DNA of 39,880 nucleotides from Bryobacterales bacterium. GTDB taxonomy: Bacteria; Acidobacteriota; Terriglobia; Bryobacterales; Bryobacteraceae. A program made the translations under genes and the position numbers. Shown here one piece after another: positions 8,723 to 18,455 of this stretch. The stretch's first letter is position 1. Every line of letters starts with the position of its first letter. The stretch is from the NCBI GenBank assembly GCA_003167495.1, contig PMSX01000222.1:1-39880 (forward strand). Direction: 5' to 3'. Under the pieces are notes generated by a model. That model was given only the letters and a program-made list of their open reading frames with translations, did not search any database and was not told the origin of the DNA.

Positions 8723-9093
8723 TCAGCCTTCTTTACTGTCGCTTCTCGAGCCGAAAATATATCCCAAGATGCTTGCAAAGATCGGCAATAATACCTTCAC
8801 GACAATCATTTCAAAAAAGGCAGTATACGGTTCCATTGCGATCTGTTGGAGCGCCTTATAATTTTCGAGAATTGTTTTAACCGTAGCCGCGTCCGCTCCT
8901 GGCGGGATAACTGGCGTTGGCGGCACAGAGCAGATCCACTTTCCAATAATTGCCAGCGTAACGACCGCAATTAGAGAACCGACGCAAACGCCAACGTCAA
9001 TCCGGTCCGTTGGAGAAATGTACCTCTTACTGGCTTATCCGCGCCCGCAGCGGCGAGGATCTCCTGTGGCGAAACCTTCTCGTCATCTGCCAT
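8723..9093 (-). pseudogene. frameshifted two-helix membrane protein downstream of an RHH gene
   Basis: An ATG at 9091-9093 overlaps the stop of the ribbon-helix-helix gene by one base and opens MADDEKVSPQEILAAAG, but this frame stops after 40 residues (TAA at 8971-8973). A second frame, open from 9034 to 8723, begins in the overlap with ISPTDRIDVGV and continues through a first membrane helix (IDVGVCVGSLIAVVTLAIIG), a linker, a second helix (VVKVLLPIFASILGYIFG) and a charged tail. Joining the two needs one base restored between about 9034 and 8973. The merged product would be about 123 residues, with both halves reading as protein. The family is unknown to me. Loss of function, an assembly error or programmed frameshifting could explain it; I see no convincing slippery heptamer. 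Confidence 0.6.
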
Positions 9094-9302
9094 CAGGGCA
9101 GCACAATTTCCCTTCGAAGCTTGCCATCATCGGTTACAACGACCTTGGCGTTCTTATTCTCCTGCTGAGCCTTCTTCAGATAGCTATAGCTTGCAACAGC
9201 TCGACGAATTACGTCAGCCTTTGTGGTAGCGTCTGTGCTTTTGAGGAGATCCGAAAGAGTCTTGTCGAACTTGTCATCAAAATCAATAGTGTAACGTGGC
9301 AT
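9093..9302 (-). CDS. ribbon-helix-helix-type small protein
   Basis: 69 residues with an N-terminal strand (RYTIDFDDKFDKTL) followed by two helices (LSDLLKSTDATTKADVIRRAVASYSYL), the pattern of MetJ/Arc-class RHH DNA-binding proteins, where the strand pairs in a dimer and contacts the DNA major groove. The charged C-terminus ends in KLRREIVLP. Such proteins often autoregulate small two-gene modules. Here the stop (TCA on the plus strand at 9093-9095) overlaps the start of the downstream membrane protein, so the two form a coupled pair. The promoter would lie in the 41-bp gap shared with the MFS gene end. A toxin-antitoxin role is possible but not shown. Confidence 0.72.
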   Translation of the reverse strand: MPRYTIDFDDKFDKTLSDLLKSTDATTKADVIRRAVASYSYLKKAQQENKNAKVVVTDDGKLRREIVLP

Positions 9303-9343
9303 CCTTCAATTGTACTGCATTATTACTGCAATGTGCGGTAACC

Positions 9344-10483
9344 TCAGCCCTTCATCTCTCTCGATAACACCGCCGACACCACACAGCAACCCACCACCAC
9401 CAACAGCGCCCCACGTAGCGTCATCAACTGCGACAAAAAGCCAATCGCGGGTGGTCCAGCTATGAAGCCTAGATACCCAATCCCCGATACCGTGGCAATC
9501 CCCGGTCCCGGCGAAACGCCCTTCACCCGGCCAGCCGATCCAAACACCAACGGAATGATGATCGAAAATCCGCAACCCACCACGCCGAATCCCGGCATCG
9601 CCCAACTCGCGCTGCGCATGCACAACGCCCAACCAAGTCCGGCTGCGGCTAGTATGCTTCCGTTTCGCACCGCGCGCATGTGTCCCATCCGCGCGGTCAC
9701 AATGTCGCCCAAAAAGCGCATAACTGCCATCGCGGCCGAAAACACGGAATATCCCGCGGCCGCCGTTCCAAGCCCGGCCTTTAAAACCTGCCGTAGATAC
9801 AGCGCCGTCCAATCCGCCATCGCCCCTTCGGAAAGAAAGATGCAGAAGCCAATCGCGCTTAACGCTACTAACACCCGCGGCATGTTGCGGAACGGCAACC
9901 GGTGATCGACATTGGTGTGTGCATCATGCGTATCAAGCAGCAAACCAGCCACCGCTAGCACTGCCAGCATGTCGAACATGGCGCTCACTGCGAAATGTGA
10001 CACCGTCCCAAAACCCCGTGACGCGACTGCTCCTCCCGCTGCTGCTCCCACCATCGCGCCCAAACTGAACATCCCGTGAAAACGCGACATCGTGGGCCGT
10101 TCCATCGCCTTCTCCACTTCCACAGCTTGCGAATTCATGGCGACGTCCATACTTGCCGCCAATGCGCCATAAACAAAGAGGGTCACCCCGAGGGTTACCG
10201 CGTTTACCGCTAGCGATGGCAACACTAAGCTCAGGCAGAAGCCAATACTTGCTAATACACTCACTCGCTTACTGCCGAATTTCCCCACCCACATGCCTGC
10301 CATCGGAATTGCACACAGCGCTCCCAATGCGGAACCCAATAATGTCAACCCCAAGACAAAGTTATCCAGCCGAAGCGCACTCTGCACTGCGGGGATGCGT
10401 GAAATCCAGGTCGACACCACTAAGCCGTGCACTAGGAACAACACAACCGTGCCCCACCATGCCTGCCGCGTCTTGCTCTTCAT
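9344..10483 (-). CDS. major facilitator superfamily transporter
   Basis: 379 residues with about 12 hydrophobic segments of MFS spacing. The loop between helices 2 and 3 carries GMWVGKFGSKRVSVLAS, the family's G-x-x-x-D/G-R/K-x-G-R/K-R motif in degenerate form. Overall it resembles the fucose-permease/YbjJ branch of small-molecule MFS carriers. The substrate cannot be read from the sequence. The gene starts at ATG (10481-10483), one base after the stop of the glycosyltransferase gene, so it is cotranscribed with it. The link in function is unclear; polar-sugar import or drug efflux are both possible. Confidence 0.85.
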   Translation of the reverse strand: MKSKTRQAWWGTVVLFLVHGLVVSTWISRIPAVQSALRLDNFVLGLTLLGSALGALCAIPMAGMWVGKFGSKRVSVLASIGFCLSLVLPSLAVNAVTLGVTLFVYGALAASMDVAMNSQAVEVEKAMERPTMSRFHGMFSLGAMVGAAAGGAVASRGFGTVSHFAVSAMFDMLAVLAVAGLLLDTHDAHTNVDHRLPFRNMPRVLVALSAIGFCIFLSEGAMADWTALYLRQVLKAGLGTAAAGYSVFSAAMAVMRFLGDIVTARMGHMRAVRNGSILAAAGLGWALCMRSASWAMPGFGVVGCGFSIIIPLVFGSAGRVKGVSPGPGIATVSGIGYLGFIAGPPAIGFLSQLMTLRGALLVVVGCCVVSAVLSREMKG

Positions 10484-10484
10484 G

Positions 10485-12035
10485 CTATGGTTTACGCAAA
10501 TAGATTCCTACGGTTTGCCCGCGCATGCTCCAGGAGATGGTCTCCCGAAAGCCCAACTCGTCGCACTGTAACGGTGTAATGTCTGGCTCCCATTGATAGA
10601 AGCGCTGCAGAAACCACCGCACAAATTGGTTATCCATCACGCTCGGTGACGGAACCCACTCCCGCGTGTAGGTGATCAGCGTGTCATACTGTTCCGCTGG
10701 AACCGCCCTTACAGACGAGTAACGCAGATCGCGCGTCTCAACCACCTTCATCCGGTGCTCCACAAAGCCCAAATCCGGATTTCTCAGCGCGCTTGTATAG
10801 GGCCATGCTGTGGCAATCTTGCGGCCGCGCAAATCGCGGTCTACGTAAGAAGTAGCAGCCTGTTGCAAATGCAGAAAGTCCACCATGGCGTAGTTGTTTT
10901 CAAATGGAAACGGGTAGGGCGGATTCCATCCGATAAAAAATACCAACCCAACAATCATCGCTAACGTGGCGCCAACGGCGATCGGCTTCCTCACCGCCGT
11001 CGAGCCAACACTCACTGCAATGTAGAACAGAGGCAGCACCGGTAAAAGGTACCGTTCCAACTCCGCGCCTCCCAACACCGACACCAATATAATGTTCAGT
11101 CCGCCCACTGCCGCGACCACGGCCCACGCCCGCGTATGGAAGGTTTTCGAAAGAGCCACCGTCGCAATCAACACCAGCGTACCCACCAACCGCATCTCCG
11201 CAAAGAAAAGATAGAACGCTCTCCGCAGCAGCCCTACCATCATCCGCACCGGTTGCAGCGCGTAATTTACGTTGTAGCGCGCAAACGCCGGATCGCCCAA
11301 CCAGTAGCCCGTCTTCGCATGCAGTATCGTCACCCAAACCAACAACGCCACCGCGGGCGCCGCGAACCATCCCGCCCGTCTCCAATCTTTGCGCTGCGCC
11401 ATGAAACAAGAGAATACACAGGGTGTGACAAGCCCTGTTTCTTTCACCAGCACCAACACAACGCACGCCGCCGCCGCCCATGCGTATTCGCGCTTTACGT
11501 ACAACAACAACGCCAAGAGAGTGAAAACCATCGCCGGCATGTCTAGTTGCGCCATCATGCTCTGGGTGAAAAACAGCGGCGACACCAGCAGAAACACTGG
11601 TGGCAGAAACGCCGGAGCACCTTTTGCGCCCTGGCTCAATTCAATCGCCAGCAGAAATGTCAGTAACAGTCCGCAAGCCGCCAAAGTCAGCATCGCCAGT
11701 CTTGTCACTGGAGCCGAGAAGCCAAATATCTTGTAGCAAAGCGCCAGATACGCCGCCACTGCAGGCGGATGCACGTTGGGTATCGCCGAATGTGCCACTA
11801 ACGCGCCACTGCGCAACAAGTCGAGCGCCGTTGGAACAAACTGTCCCAGCTCATCCCAAAAATATGGCAGTGACAGAAGCTGCACGTGAATCAAGAACAG
11901 CGGAGTAGCAAAGACAAGGAAAAAAATGAACAGATGATGAAATTTGGCTTTTCTCGGAGGCCGCTCGTTCAGCAACGCGAACGGCGGCAACTTCGGCATC
12001 GGCGGGCGAGGTTTGGCCGGCATCTTTGGATGCAA
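10485..12035 (-). CDS. GT39/ArnT-like integral membrane glycosyltransferase
   Basis: A 516-residue polytopic protein with about ten membrane helices and a C-terminal soluble part. The first external loop carries YFWDELGQ, matching the conserved acidic pair of GT-C enzymes that use polyprenyl-phosphate sugars, followed by IPNVHPPAVAAYLALCYKIFG as in GT39/PMT-family proteins. Family members transfer a sugar from a lipid carrier to protein or lipid A on the outer face of the inner membrane; the acceptor here is unknown. The longest frame starts at TTG 12035; an ATG at 12021-12023 (residue 5) is an equal candidate. It lies between the DUF3467 gene (5-base gap) and the MFS gene. Confidence 0.8.
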   Translation of the reverse strand: MHPKMPAKPRPPMPKLPPFALLNERPPRKAKFHHLFIFFLVFATPLFLIHVQLLSLPYFWDELGQFVPTALDLLRSGALVAHSAIPNVHPPAVAAYLALCYKIFGFSAPVTRLAMLTLAACGLLLTFLLAIELSQGAKGAPAFLPPVFLLVSPLFFTQSMMAQLDMPAMVFTLLALLLYVKREYAWAAAACVVLVLVKETGLVTPCVFSCFMAQRKDWRRAGWFAAPAVALLVWVTILHAKTGYWLGDPAFARYNVNYALQPVRMMVGLLRRAFYLFFAEMRLVGTLVLIATVALSKTFHTRAWAVVAAVGGLNIILVSVLGGAELERYLLPVLPLFYIAVSVGSTAVRKPIAVGATLAMIVGLVFFIGWNPPYPFPFENNYAMVDFLHLQQAATSYVDRDLRGRKIATAWPYTSALRNPDLGFVEHRMKVVETRDLRYSSVRAVPAEQYDTLITYTREWVPSPSVMDNQFVRWFLQRFYQWEPDITPLQCDELGFRETISWSMRGQTVGIYLRKP

Positions 12036-12040
12036 CGTGC

Positions 12041-12343
12041 CTACTGAATCACGCTGCCCTGTGCGCCGCCTTGCGCTTCCAGCCGTATCTCGCCAAACGC
12101 TGCTTCATATTGGCCCAGGTTCTGCAGTAACAGGTTCGACAACGCCTTCGCTTGCTGCGGACTCAAAAACACACCCTGGAAGTTCTGAATCGTAACCGCA
12201 TCCGGCGCAGTCTGGTTCGCCAGCCCGAACAGCAGGAAGAAGTCCCAGAGGCTCACCCGCATCTGCACGCTGTTCGCGTAACCTTCCCGGTAGTCGGCCG
12301 TCTGCGTTAGCTGCAATTTCGGAGCTGGTTGGCCCGGTGTCAT
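12041..12343 (-). CDS. DUF3467 family protein
   Basis: 100 residues from ATG 12341-12343. A longer frame runs back into the tRNA gene and is rejected. The segment YANSVQMRVSLWDFFLLFG followed by FLSPQQAKALSNLLLQNL matches the DUF3467 pattern, a small soluble protein of unknown function found widely in bacteria. The central NFQGVFLSPQQ strand-turn-helix is the most conserved part. It lies 40 bases downstream of tRNA-Asp on the same strand and just before the glycosyltransferase gene. No function can be inferred from the context. Confidence 0.8.
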   Translation of the reverse strand: MTPGQPAPKLQLTQTADYREGYANSVQMRVSLWDFFLLFGLANQTAPDAVTIQNFQGVFLSPQQAKALSNLLLQNLGQYEAAFGEIRLEAQGGAQGSVIQ

Positions 12344-12383
12344 GATAGATATTTTTCTAAAAGACTGGAATGACTCAAGAGGT

Positions 12384-12460
<77 letters not shown>

Positions 12461-12600
12461 TTACTCTTCTGAAAAACGTCGGACATTTGCAGAATACCAT
12501 AGCGCCAACGTCTCTCCGCCTTCCCCAACCCCTGCTGAAACACAATCCTGAGCATTCCCTTATGACTTCTTTATGTCCCCGCCCTTACCGTGAAATTGCT

Positions 12601-12687
12601 ATGTTGCTCGACATCTTCTACGTCCTGATCGGCTTGGCGTTCTTTGCCCTCTGCTGGCTGTTCACCAAGGCTTGCGACCACCTCTAA
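12601..12687 (+). CDS. 28-residue membrane microprotein at the head of the kdp operon
   Basis: ATG 12601 opens a 28-residue peptide, MLLDIFYVLIGLAFFALCWL followed by FTKACDHL, consisting of one membrane helix and a short polar tail. Its stop lies 16 bases before kdpF. Similar unnamed peptides ending in ACDRL/CDxL, as I recall them, precede kdpF in other bacteria, which supports a real gene. A role as an accessory subunit or assembly factor of the Kdp ATPase is inference. An in-frame ATG at 12562 would add 13 residues; the conserved-looking part begins at 12601. No strong ribosome site precedes either start. The 140 bp upstream (12461-12600) should hold the operon promoter, but I find no clear -35/-10 pair or KdpE site. 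Confidence 0.65.
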   Translation: MLLDIFYVLIGLAFFALCWLFTKACDHL

Positions 12688-12693
12688 AGGAGG
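12688..12693 (+). promoter_or_regulatory. strong ribosome binding site for kdpF
   Basis: AGGAGG directly follows the stop of the upstream microprotein and lies 10 bases before the kdpF ATG at 12704. It supports both the kdpF start and independent translation of this very short gene. Confidence 0.75.
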
Positions 12694-12703
12694 CAACCCT
12701 TTT

Positions 12704-12787
12704 ATGGACTACATCATCGGCGGTATCGCCACGCTTTTCCTGTTCGTCTATCTGATTTACGCCTTGCTGAAACCGGAGAAATTCTAA
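12704..12787 (+). CDS. kdpF: K(+)-transporting ATPase subunit KdpF
   Basis: A 27-residue single-helix protein ending in LIYALLKPEKF, the hallmark of KdpF, which stabilises the KdpFABC potassium pump by binding KdpA at the membrane periphery. A perfect AGGAGG precedes it and its stop lies 2 bases before the kdpA start. The length agrees with the usual 25-30 residues. Confidence 0.92.
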   Translation: MDYIIGGIATLFLFVYLIYALLKPEKF

Positions 12788-12789
12788 CC

Positions 12790-14616
12790 ATGACCACCAA
12801 TGGCGTTCTGCAAATCGTCATCTACTTTCTCATCATCCTGGCCCTCACCAAACCGTTAGGCGCGTTCATGGCGAAGCTCTTCGAAGGAAAACGCACCGTC
12901 TTGCACCCCATCCTTCGCCCACTCGAAACGCTGACCTACAAACTCATTGGGGTAAATGAGCAAACCGAGCAGCGCTGGACACAATACACCGCCGCGCTTC
13001 TTGCCTTCAGCATCTTCAGTTTCCTATTCGTCTATTTATTCCAGCGCCTGCAAGGTCTGCTGCCGCTAAATCCACAAGGCTTCGGTGCGAGCTTAGTGCC
13101 GCCGGATCTCGCCTTCAATACTGCTGTCAGCTTTCCCACTAACACCGACTGGCAAGCGTATAGCGGCGAATCCACTTTGAGCTACATCGTACAAATGGCC
13201 GCGCTCACCGTGCAAAACTTTGCCTCAGCGGCCGCTGGTATGGCTTGTGCCATCGCTATTACACGCGGCTTTGCGCGCCAGCAAATGAACAGCCTTGGCA
13301 ATTTCTGGGTAGATCTCACACGCGCCACTCTTTATATCCTGCTTCCACTTTCACTCGTTGCCGCGCTGGTGTTTTGCTCGCAAGGTGTCATTCAAAATCT
13401 GCATCCGTATACAGTTGCCAAGACGCTCGAGGGTGCCAAGCAAATCATCGCTCAAGGCCCCGTTGCTTCGCAGGAAGCCATCAAAATGTTGGGCACCAAC
13501 GGCGGCGGTTTCTTCGGTGCCAACTCCGCGCATCCGTTTGAAAATCCCACGCCCTTCACCAATCTCCTGCAGATGGTGCTCATCTTCGTCATTCCCGCAG
13601 GCCTCACGTACACCTTTGGCGCAATGGTTGGTGACCGCCGCCAAGGCTGGGCCATCTTTTCCGCCTGTTCTATCATGTTTCTCGCCGGCGCTTTTGCCTG
13701 CTATTGGGCTGAGCAGCACGGCAATCCGGGTTTTGCCAAGCTCGGCGTCGAAACGCACGCCACTGCTTTGCAAACCGGCGGCAATATGGAGGGCAAGGAA
13801 ACACGTTTCGGCATAACCGCCTCCGCCTTGTTTACCACCATTACTACAGCCGCCAGTTGCGGCGCGGTCAACACTGCGCATGATAGCCTCACTCCTATCG
13901 GCGGTCTTGTTCCACTCTTTAATATTCAAACCGGCGAAGTAGTTTTTGGCGGCGTGGGGTCAGGCTTATACGGCATCCTGCTCTACGCCATCGTGGCCGT
14001 GTTCATTTCCGGTTTGATGGTCGGCCGTACGCCTGAATACATCGGCAAGAAGATCGAATCGAAAGAAGTCAAAATGTCGATGATCGCTCTCATCGCAACC
14101 GCCTTCAGTATTCTCGTCCTGGCTGCGGCCACCACCGTTGTCGCATTCAAAGCGCCCGGCAAAGACGCAAAGGGGCAGCCTGTTGCCCACAGCTACTGGA
14201 ATCCGCCTGGACCGGCCGCGGCCAATGTCGCCAACACTGGCCCGCATGGCTTCAGCGAAATTCTATATTCCTATTCCAGCGCCACCGGCAATAACGGCAG
14301 CGCCTTCAACGGCATCACTGTCAACACTCCCTGGTATGACCTCACACTCGGCATTGCCATGCTCACGGGCCGCTTTTTGTTCGTGATTCCCTTGCTCGCT
14401 GCGGCAGGCAGTTTGGCTCGCAAGAAGAAAATACCAGCTACCCTCGGCACTCTGCCCACTCATGGTCCTCTCTTTGTCACGTTGCTCGTCGGTACCGTCA
14501 TCCTTGTAGGCGCGCTCACGTTCTTCCCCGCGCTTGCGCTAGGTCCCATCGTCGAACACTACCTCATGCAAGACGGCAAGTTATTTGCCGTGTTGCTGAA
14601 CGGAATTTGGAGCTAA
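12790..14616 (+). CDS. kdpA: K(+)-transporting ATPase potassium-binding subunit KdpA
   Basis: Channel-like subunit of the high-affinity KdpFABC pump, related to the SKT potassium channels. The 608 residues are slightly longer than the E. coli protein (557) because of a longer periplasmic loop around residues 455-490. The four selectivity-filter regions are recognisable, including [21 protein letters not shown] (about residues 232-252) and [15 protein letters not shown] (about 354-368). It follows kdpF by 2 bases and precedes kdpB by 4. It imports K+ when external potassium is scarce. All conserved elements look intact. Confidence 0.97.
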   Translation: MTTNGVLQIVIYFLIILALTKPLGAFMAKLFEGKRTVLHPILRPLETLTYKLIGVNEQTEQRWTQYTAALLAFSIFSFLFVYLFQRLQGLLPLNPQGFGASLVPPDLAFNTAVSFPTNTDWQAYSGESTLSYIVQMAALTVQNFASAAAGMACAIAITRGFARQQMNSLGNFWVDLTRATLYILLPLSLVAALVFCSQGVIQNLHPYTVAKTLEGAKQIIAQGPVASQEAIKMLGTNGGGFFGANSAHPFENPTPFTNLLQMVLIFVIPAGLTYTFGAMVGDRRQGWAIFSACSIMFLAGAFACYWAEQHGNPGFAKLGVETHATALQTGGNMEGKETRFGITASALFTTITTAASCGAVNTAHDSLTPIGGLVPLFNIQTGEVVFGGVGSGLYGILLYAIVAVFISGLMVGRTPEYIGKKIESKEVKMSMIALIATAFSILVLAAATTVVAFKAPGKDAKGQPVAHSYWNPPGPAAANVANTGPHGFSEILYSYSSATGNNGSAFNGITVNTPWYDLTLGIAMLTGRFLFVIPLLAAAGSLARKKKIPATLGTLPTHGPLFVTLLVGTVILVGALTFFPALALGPIVEHYLMQDGKLFAVLLNGIWS

Positions 14617-14620
14617 AATC

Positions 14621-16756
14621 ATGCCAACTACCTTGGAACAGCAACCTACCGTGCCATCGCCCAGCCACGCTCCGCATGACCGTGGCTCTCTGTTGCCCCA
14701 AAAGCTGGCCCGCTCGCGCCCGCTCTTCGACCCTGAGATCGTGCGCCGCGCCACCAAAGAATCATTTGTCAAGTTGAACCCGCTGACGCTCCTCAAGAAT
14801 CCCGTTATGTTCGTAGTGGAAGTGGGCGCGGCTCTCACCACTCTGTTCCTCGTCCGCGACCTGTTCACGCACGGCGCCGACATTGGCTTCCAACTCCAGA
14901 TCTCTCTGTGGCTCTGGTTCACCGTGCTCTTTGCGAACTTCGCCGAAGCCATGGCCGAGGCTCGCGGCAAAGCTCAAGCCGACACGTTACGCAAAACCAA
15001 AACCGATTCCCTGGCCAAGCGCATCGTTTGCAAAGACAACATTGAGATTGTCGCCTCTTCGAAGCTGCGCGCCGGCGATACTGTCGTCGCTGAGTGCGGC
15101 GATCTGATCCCGGGCGATGGCGAAGTCATCGACGGTATTGCCACCGTTGATGAATCCGTCATCACCGGCGAAAGCGCACCGGTCATTCGCGAATCCGGCG
15201 GTGATCGCAGCGCTGTTACCGGCGGTACCAAGATCCTGTCCGACAAAGTGACCATCCGCATCACTTCAAACCCGGGCGAAACGTTTCTCGACAAAATGAT
15301 TGCCCTCGTGGAAGGCGCCGAGCGTCAAAAGACGCCTAATGAAATAGCGCTCAACATTCTCATCGCCGGTCTTACTCTCATCTTCTTACTCGCCGTGGCC
15401 ACGCTGCATCCGTTCGCCCTCTACGCGGTCAATTCATCCGGTGTGGGCCACGTTCCCACCATTGCCGTCCTGGTCTCGTTGCTCGTTTGCCTCATTCCAA
15501 CAACCATCGGTGGCCTTCTTTCGGCAATCGGCATCGCCGGCATGGACCGCGTCATGCAGCACAACGTCTTGGCCATGAGCGGCAAAGCCGTCGAAGCATC
15601 CGGCGATATCAATACGCTGCTCCTCGATAAAACCGGCACCGTCACTCTCGGTAACCGCCAGGCCGTCGAATTCATACCGTTTCCGGGCGTCACTCCCGAA
15701 GAGCTGGCCGACGCCGCCCAACTCTCCAGCCTCGCTGACGAAACTCCCGAAGGCCGCTCTATCGTTGTGCTCGCCAAAGAGAAATATGGCTTGCGCGGCC
15801 GCGAAGTTGCCGAACACGAGGCCCACTTTATTCCGTTCTCCGCATACACCCGCATGAGCGGCGTCGATATCGATGGCCGCATGCTGCGCAAAGGAGCCAG
15901 CAGCTCCGTAGCCAATTTCGTCAGAGAACTGGGCGGTACTTTACCCGCCAATTTTGACGAACAGTCAGACCGTATCTCGCGTCTGGGAGGTACGCCACTG
16001 GCCGTGGCCGACAGTCAACGCGCTTTGGGCATCGTCTATCTCAAAGACATCGTCAAAGGCGGCATGAAAGACCGTATCGGTCAACTGCGCGCCATGGGGA
16101 TTCGCTCTGTCATGATCACTGGCGACAATCCCCTCACCGCCGCTGCTATTGCCGCTGAAGCCGGCGTCGACGATTTTCTGGCGCAAGCCACTCCAGCCGA
16201 TAAACTTGCCTACATCAAGCGCGAACAAGCCGACGGACGCCTGGTCGCCATGACGGGCGATGGCACCAACGATGCGCCTGCCCTCGCGCAAGCCGACGTC
16301 GGTCTTGCCATGAACACCGGAACCATGGCCGCTAAAGAAGCGGGCAACATGGTAGATCTTGACAGCAATCCCACCAAGCTCATCGAAGTTGTCGCCATCG
16401 GCAAGCAATTGCTTATCACGCGCGGCGCTCTCACTACGTTCTCCATCGCCAACGACGTTGCGAAATATTTCGCCATCATCCCGGCCATGTTCATGGTTAC
16501 CTATCCCGCGCTGGAGCGCTTCAACTTGATGCACCTCCACACCGCGAAGAGCGCGGTGCTCGCAGCCGTTATATTCAACGCGCTCATCATCATTGCTCTC
16601 GTGCCTCTCGCCTTGAAGGGCGTCCGCTACCGCCCGTCCGGCGCGGCTGCTCTTTTACGCCGCAATATTCTGATCTACGGGTTCGGCGGCATCCTCGCGC
16701 CGTTCCCGGGCATCTGGGTCATTGATCAGTTGCTGGTTTGGCTACACCTTGCTTGA
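14621..16756 (+). CDS. kdpB: K(+)-transporting ATPase catalytic subunit KdpB
   Basis: P-type ATPase of 711 residues that powers potassium uptake through KdpA. The actuator-domain motif TGES is at 182-185 (Ser185 lies at the position reported as an inhibitory phosphorylation site in E. coli KdpB, one residue after the glutamate). [12 protein letters not shown] forms the membrane core, the phosphorylated Asp336 lies in DKTGT, and [17 protein letters not shown] is the hinge motif. The first 30 residues are a proline-rich, poorly conserved extension. Spacing of 4 bases to kdpA and 16 to kdpC shows operon structure. Nothing is missing. Confidence 0.97.
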   Translation: MPTTLEQQPTVPSPSHAPHDRGSLLPQKLARSRPLFDPEIVRRATKESFVKLNPLTLLKNPVMFVVEVGAALTTLFLVRDLFTHGADIGFQLQISLWLWFTVLFANFAEAMAEARGKAQADTLRKTKTDSLAKRIVCKDNIEIVASSKLRAGDTVVAECGDLIPGDGEVIDGIATVDESVITGESAPVIRESGGDRSAVTGGTKILSDKVTIRITSNPGETFLDKMIALVEGAERQKTPNEIALNILIAGLTLIFLLAVATLHPFALYAVNSSGVGHVPTIAVLVSLLVCLIPTTIGGLLSAIGIAGMDRVMQHNVLAMSGKAVEASGDINTLLLDKTGTVTLGNRQAVEFIPFPGVTPEELADAAQLSSLADETPEGRSIVVLAKEKYGLRGREVAEHEAHFIPFSAYTRMSGVDIDGRMLRKGASSSVANFVRELGGTLPANFDEQSDRISRLGGTPLAVADSQRALGIVYLKDIVKGGMKDRIGQLRAMGIRSVMITGDNPLTAAAIAAEAGVDDFLAQATPADKLAYIKREQADGRLVAMTGDGTNDAPALAQADVGLAMNTGTMAAKEAGNMVDLDSNPTKLIEVVAIGKQLLITRGALTTFSIANDVAKYFAIIPAMFMVTYPALERFNLMHLHTAKSAVLAAVIFNALIIIALVPLALKGVRYRPSGAAALLRRNILIYGFGGILAPFPGIWVIDQLLVWLHLA

Positions 16757-16772
16757 TTAGGAGATTCAAAAA

Positions 16773-17357
16773 ATGCTACAACAACTTGCCCCCGCCCTTC
16801 GCATGACTCTGTTTCTCACGTTACTAACAGGACTTGTGTATCCGGGCATCGTCACCGGTCTCTGCCAGGTGCTCTTCGCCAATCAAGCCAACGGCAGCCT
16901 TGTCACACAAAACGGTCAAGTGATCGGCTCAAGACTGCTCGGCCAAAACTTCACTAAGCCCGAGTATTTTCATCCACGCCCCTCGGCCGCCGGCAGTGAC
17001 GGCTACGATCCCACCGCCTCCCAAGGCTCGAATCTCGGTCCCACCAGTCAGAAACTCATCGATCGCATGAAAGCTTCCGCCGGCCAGTTCCGCAAAGAGA
17101 ATCCCACTTATACCGGCAAAATCCCGGCTGACGCCATTACCGCCTCCGGAAGCGGTCTCGATCCGCACATCACTATCGCCAATGCCCAAGCCCAAGCCGT
17201 CCGCATCGCCCAAGCTCGCGGCATCAGTGCTCCTCAGGTTCAATCGCTCATCGACAGCCTTGCACAAGGCCGCGATCTTGGCTTCTTAGGCGAACCGCAT
17301 GTGAACGTGCTTGCTCTCAACCAATCTCTCGACCAGCGCTTCCCAAGAAAGCCGTGA
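16773..17357 (+). CDS. kdpC: K(+)-transporting ATPase subunit KdpC
   Basis: 194 residues with one N-terminal membrane helix (about residues 10-35) and a periplasmic domain. Diagnostic segments are GQNFTKPEYFHPRPSAAG, GYDPTASQGSNLGPTS and GSGLDPHITIANAQAQAVRI. KdpC acts as a catalytic chaperone that raises the nucleotide affinity of KdpB and bridges KdpA. AGGAGA lies about 8 bases before the ATG. It ends the operon: the methyltransferase gene converges 13 bases downstream, with no obvious terminator between them. Confidence 0.96.
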   Translation: MLQQLAPALRMTLFLTLLTGLVYPGIVTGLCQVLFANQANGSLVTQNGQVIGSRLLGQNFTKPEYFHPRPSAAGSDGYDPTASQGSNLGPTSQKLIDRMKASAGQFRKENPTYTGKIPADAITASGSGLDPHITIANAQAQAVRIAQARGISAPQVQSLIDSLAQGRDLGFLGEPHVNVLALNQSLDQRFPRKP

Positions 17358-17370
17358 ACGGATCGTAAAT

Positions 17371-18336
17371 TTACTTTGAGCAGAATGCCGTTAAGCTGAC
17401 GTAATAGGGAGTGTCGTTAAAGTGTGCCGCTCCCACTCTCCCGAATTCGATCTTGGAAAAGTGCAGCGCTAGTATGCTCTTCAAGCTCTGCTGCGTGAAA
17501 AAATTGAGGTGCGTGCTCTCCAGAAGATGCCAAGGCACTGCTCCATGCCGGTATCCCATAGGTATGGCGCTTGCGTCGGGTACTGTGAAGAGCACTCTCT
17601 CCTTCGCCAGCCTCGCGATCTCCCGAACCGCGGCTTCATAGTCTGGAATATGCTCCAAGACCTCCGAGCAAATCACTGACACAAAGCGCCCACTCTCCCA
17701 CAGTGTGGGAAATGTCCCGTCATAAAGCGTAATCTCGCCGGCGCACTCTTGCGCAAGGCTCTCCCGTAGCGCCGGTGTGTCCAGCTCCAGACCATGCACG
17801 TCAATCCCTAGCTCCCGCAATTTCCCAACCAGTAGCCCTCGCCCGCAGCCAAAATCCAAGACCGGCCCTCTGAGTCGCTTCGCCAACTCCAGAATGTCGG
17901 GGTGGATTGTCACATTCGGCGGTCCCGATCCGTAAATGTGCTCGCGATGCAAAACCTCACCCTCATCGAGCAGACGGCGATGGTGCGGTTTCAGGAAACT
18001 CAATTTCTCTTCAAACCGCGTCCTGCCTTCACCGTCCCAACCAAACGCAATTTCGAGAATTGATAACTCGCCTATCCTCGGCTCCGGCAGCAGATATTCC
18101 CAAACCAAACCGCCCTGTCCGAGCAATCCGCGTTGCTCCGTTGCCACGTCCTGTCTCAAATAGCGGAATTGTTGCAGGAAAGGAATAGCTTGTCCATCGA
18201 GCCAGACGGGGGGTGCCAGCTTTTCGTCAAATTCGCCCCGGTACCACCCCACAATGCGCACAACCCCGCTCGGATCAACCTCCACCCGGTCAATAAATCC
18301 ACCAAGCGCCGGCCGGGATATGGGAAAAATCGTCAT
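17371..18336 (-). CDS. SAM-dependent methyltransferase with N-terminal beta-rich domain
   Basis: 321 residues from ATG 18334-18336; the frame is open further upstream but the extension looks unnatural. Residues about 145-300 are a class I methyltransferase: VLDFGCGRGLLVGKL is the SAM-binding glycine motif, HGLELD is motif II, and VICSEVLEHIPD is the post-core acidic motif. Residues 1-110 (IDRVEVDPSGVVRIVGWYRG and following) look like a beta-sandwich module of the kind I have seen attached to glycan-related enzymes. The acceptor is unknown; a role in polysaccharide or lipid modification is only suggested. It sits antisense between kdpC and the KdpD-like gene and so interrupts the potassium region. 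Confidence 0.8.
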   Translation of the reverse strand: MTIFPISRPALGGFIDRVEVDPSGVVRIVGWYRGEFDEKLAPPVWLDGQAIPFLQQFRYLRQDVATEQRGLLGQGGLVWEYLLPEPRIGELSILEIAFGWDGEGRTRFEEKLSFLKPHHRRLLDEGEVLHREHIYGSGPPNVTIHPDILELAKRLRGPVLDFGCGRGLLVGKLRELGIDVHGLELDTPALRESLAQECAGEITLYDGTFPTLWESGRFVSVICSEVLEHIPDYEAAVREIARLAKERVLFTVPDASAIPMGYRHGAVPWHLLESTHLNFFTQQSLKSILALHFSKIEFGRVGAAHFNDTPYYVSLTAFCSK

Positions 18337-18455
18337 GCGTGCTTGTCGTGTGAAAGAGGGTAGCACGTTCGCGACAAATCTGAAACCCAACCAATATCGA
18401 AACCGAGCGGGGAGCGTCAGCGACCTGGTGCCAACTTGCAAAAATTTGCGTACAA

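Noticed and set aside
8971..9034. Programmed -1 frameshifting in the RHH-linked membrane protein
   Set aside because: The overlap of the two frames shows no X-XXY-YYZ heptamer or strong downstream hairpin; a plain indel is simpler.
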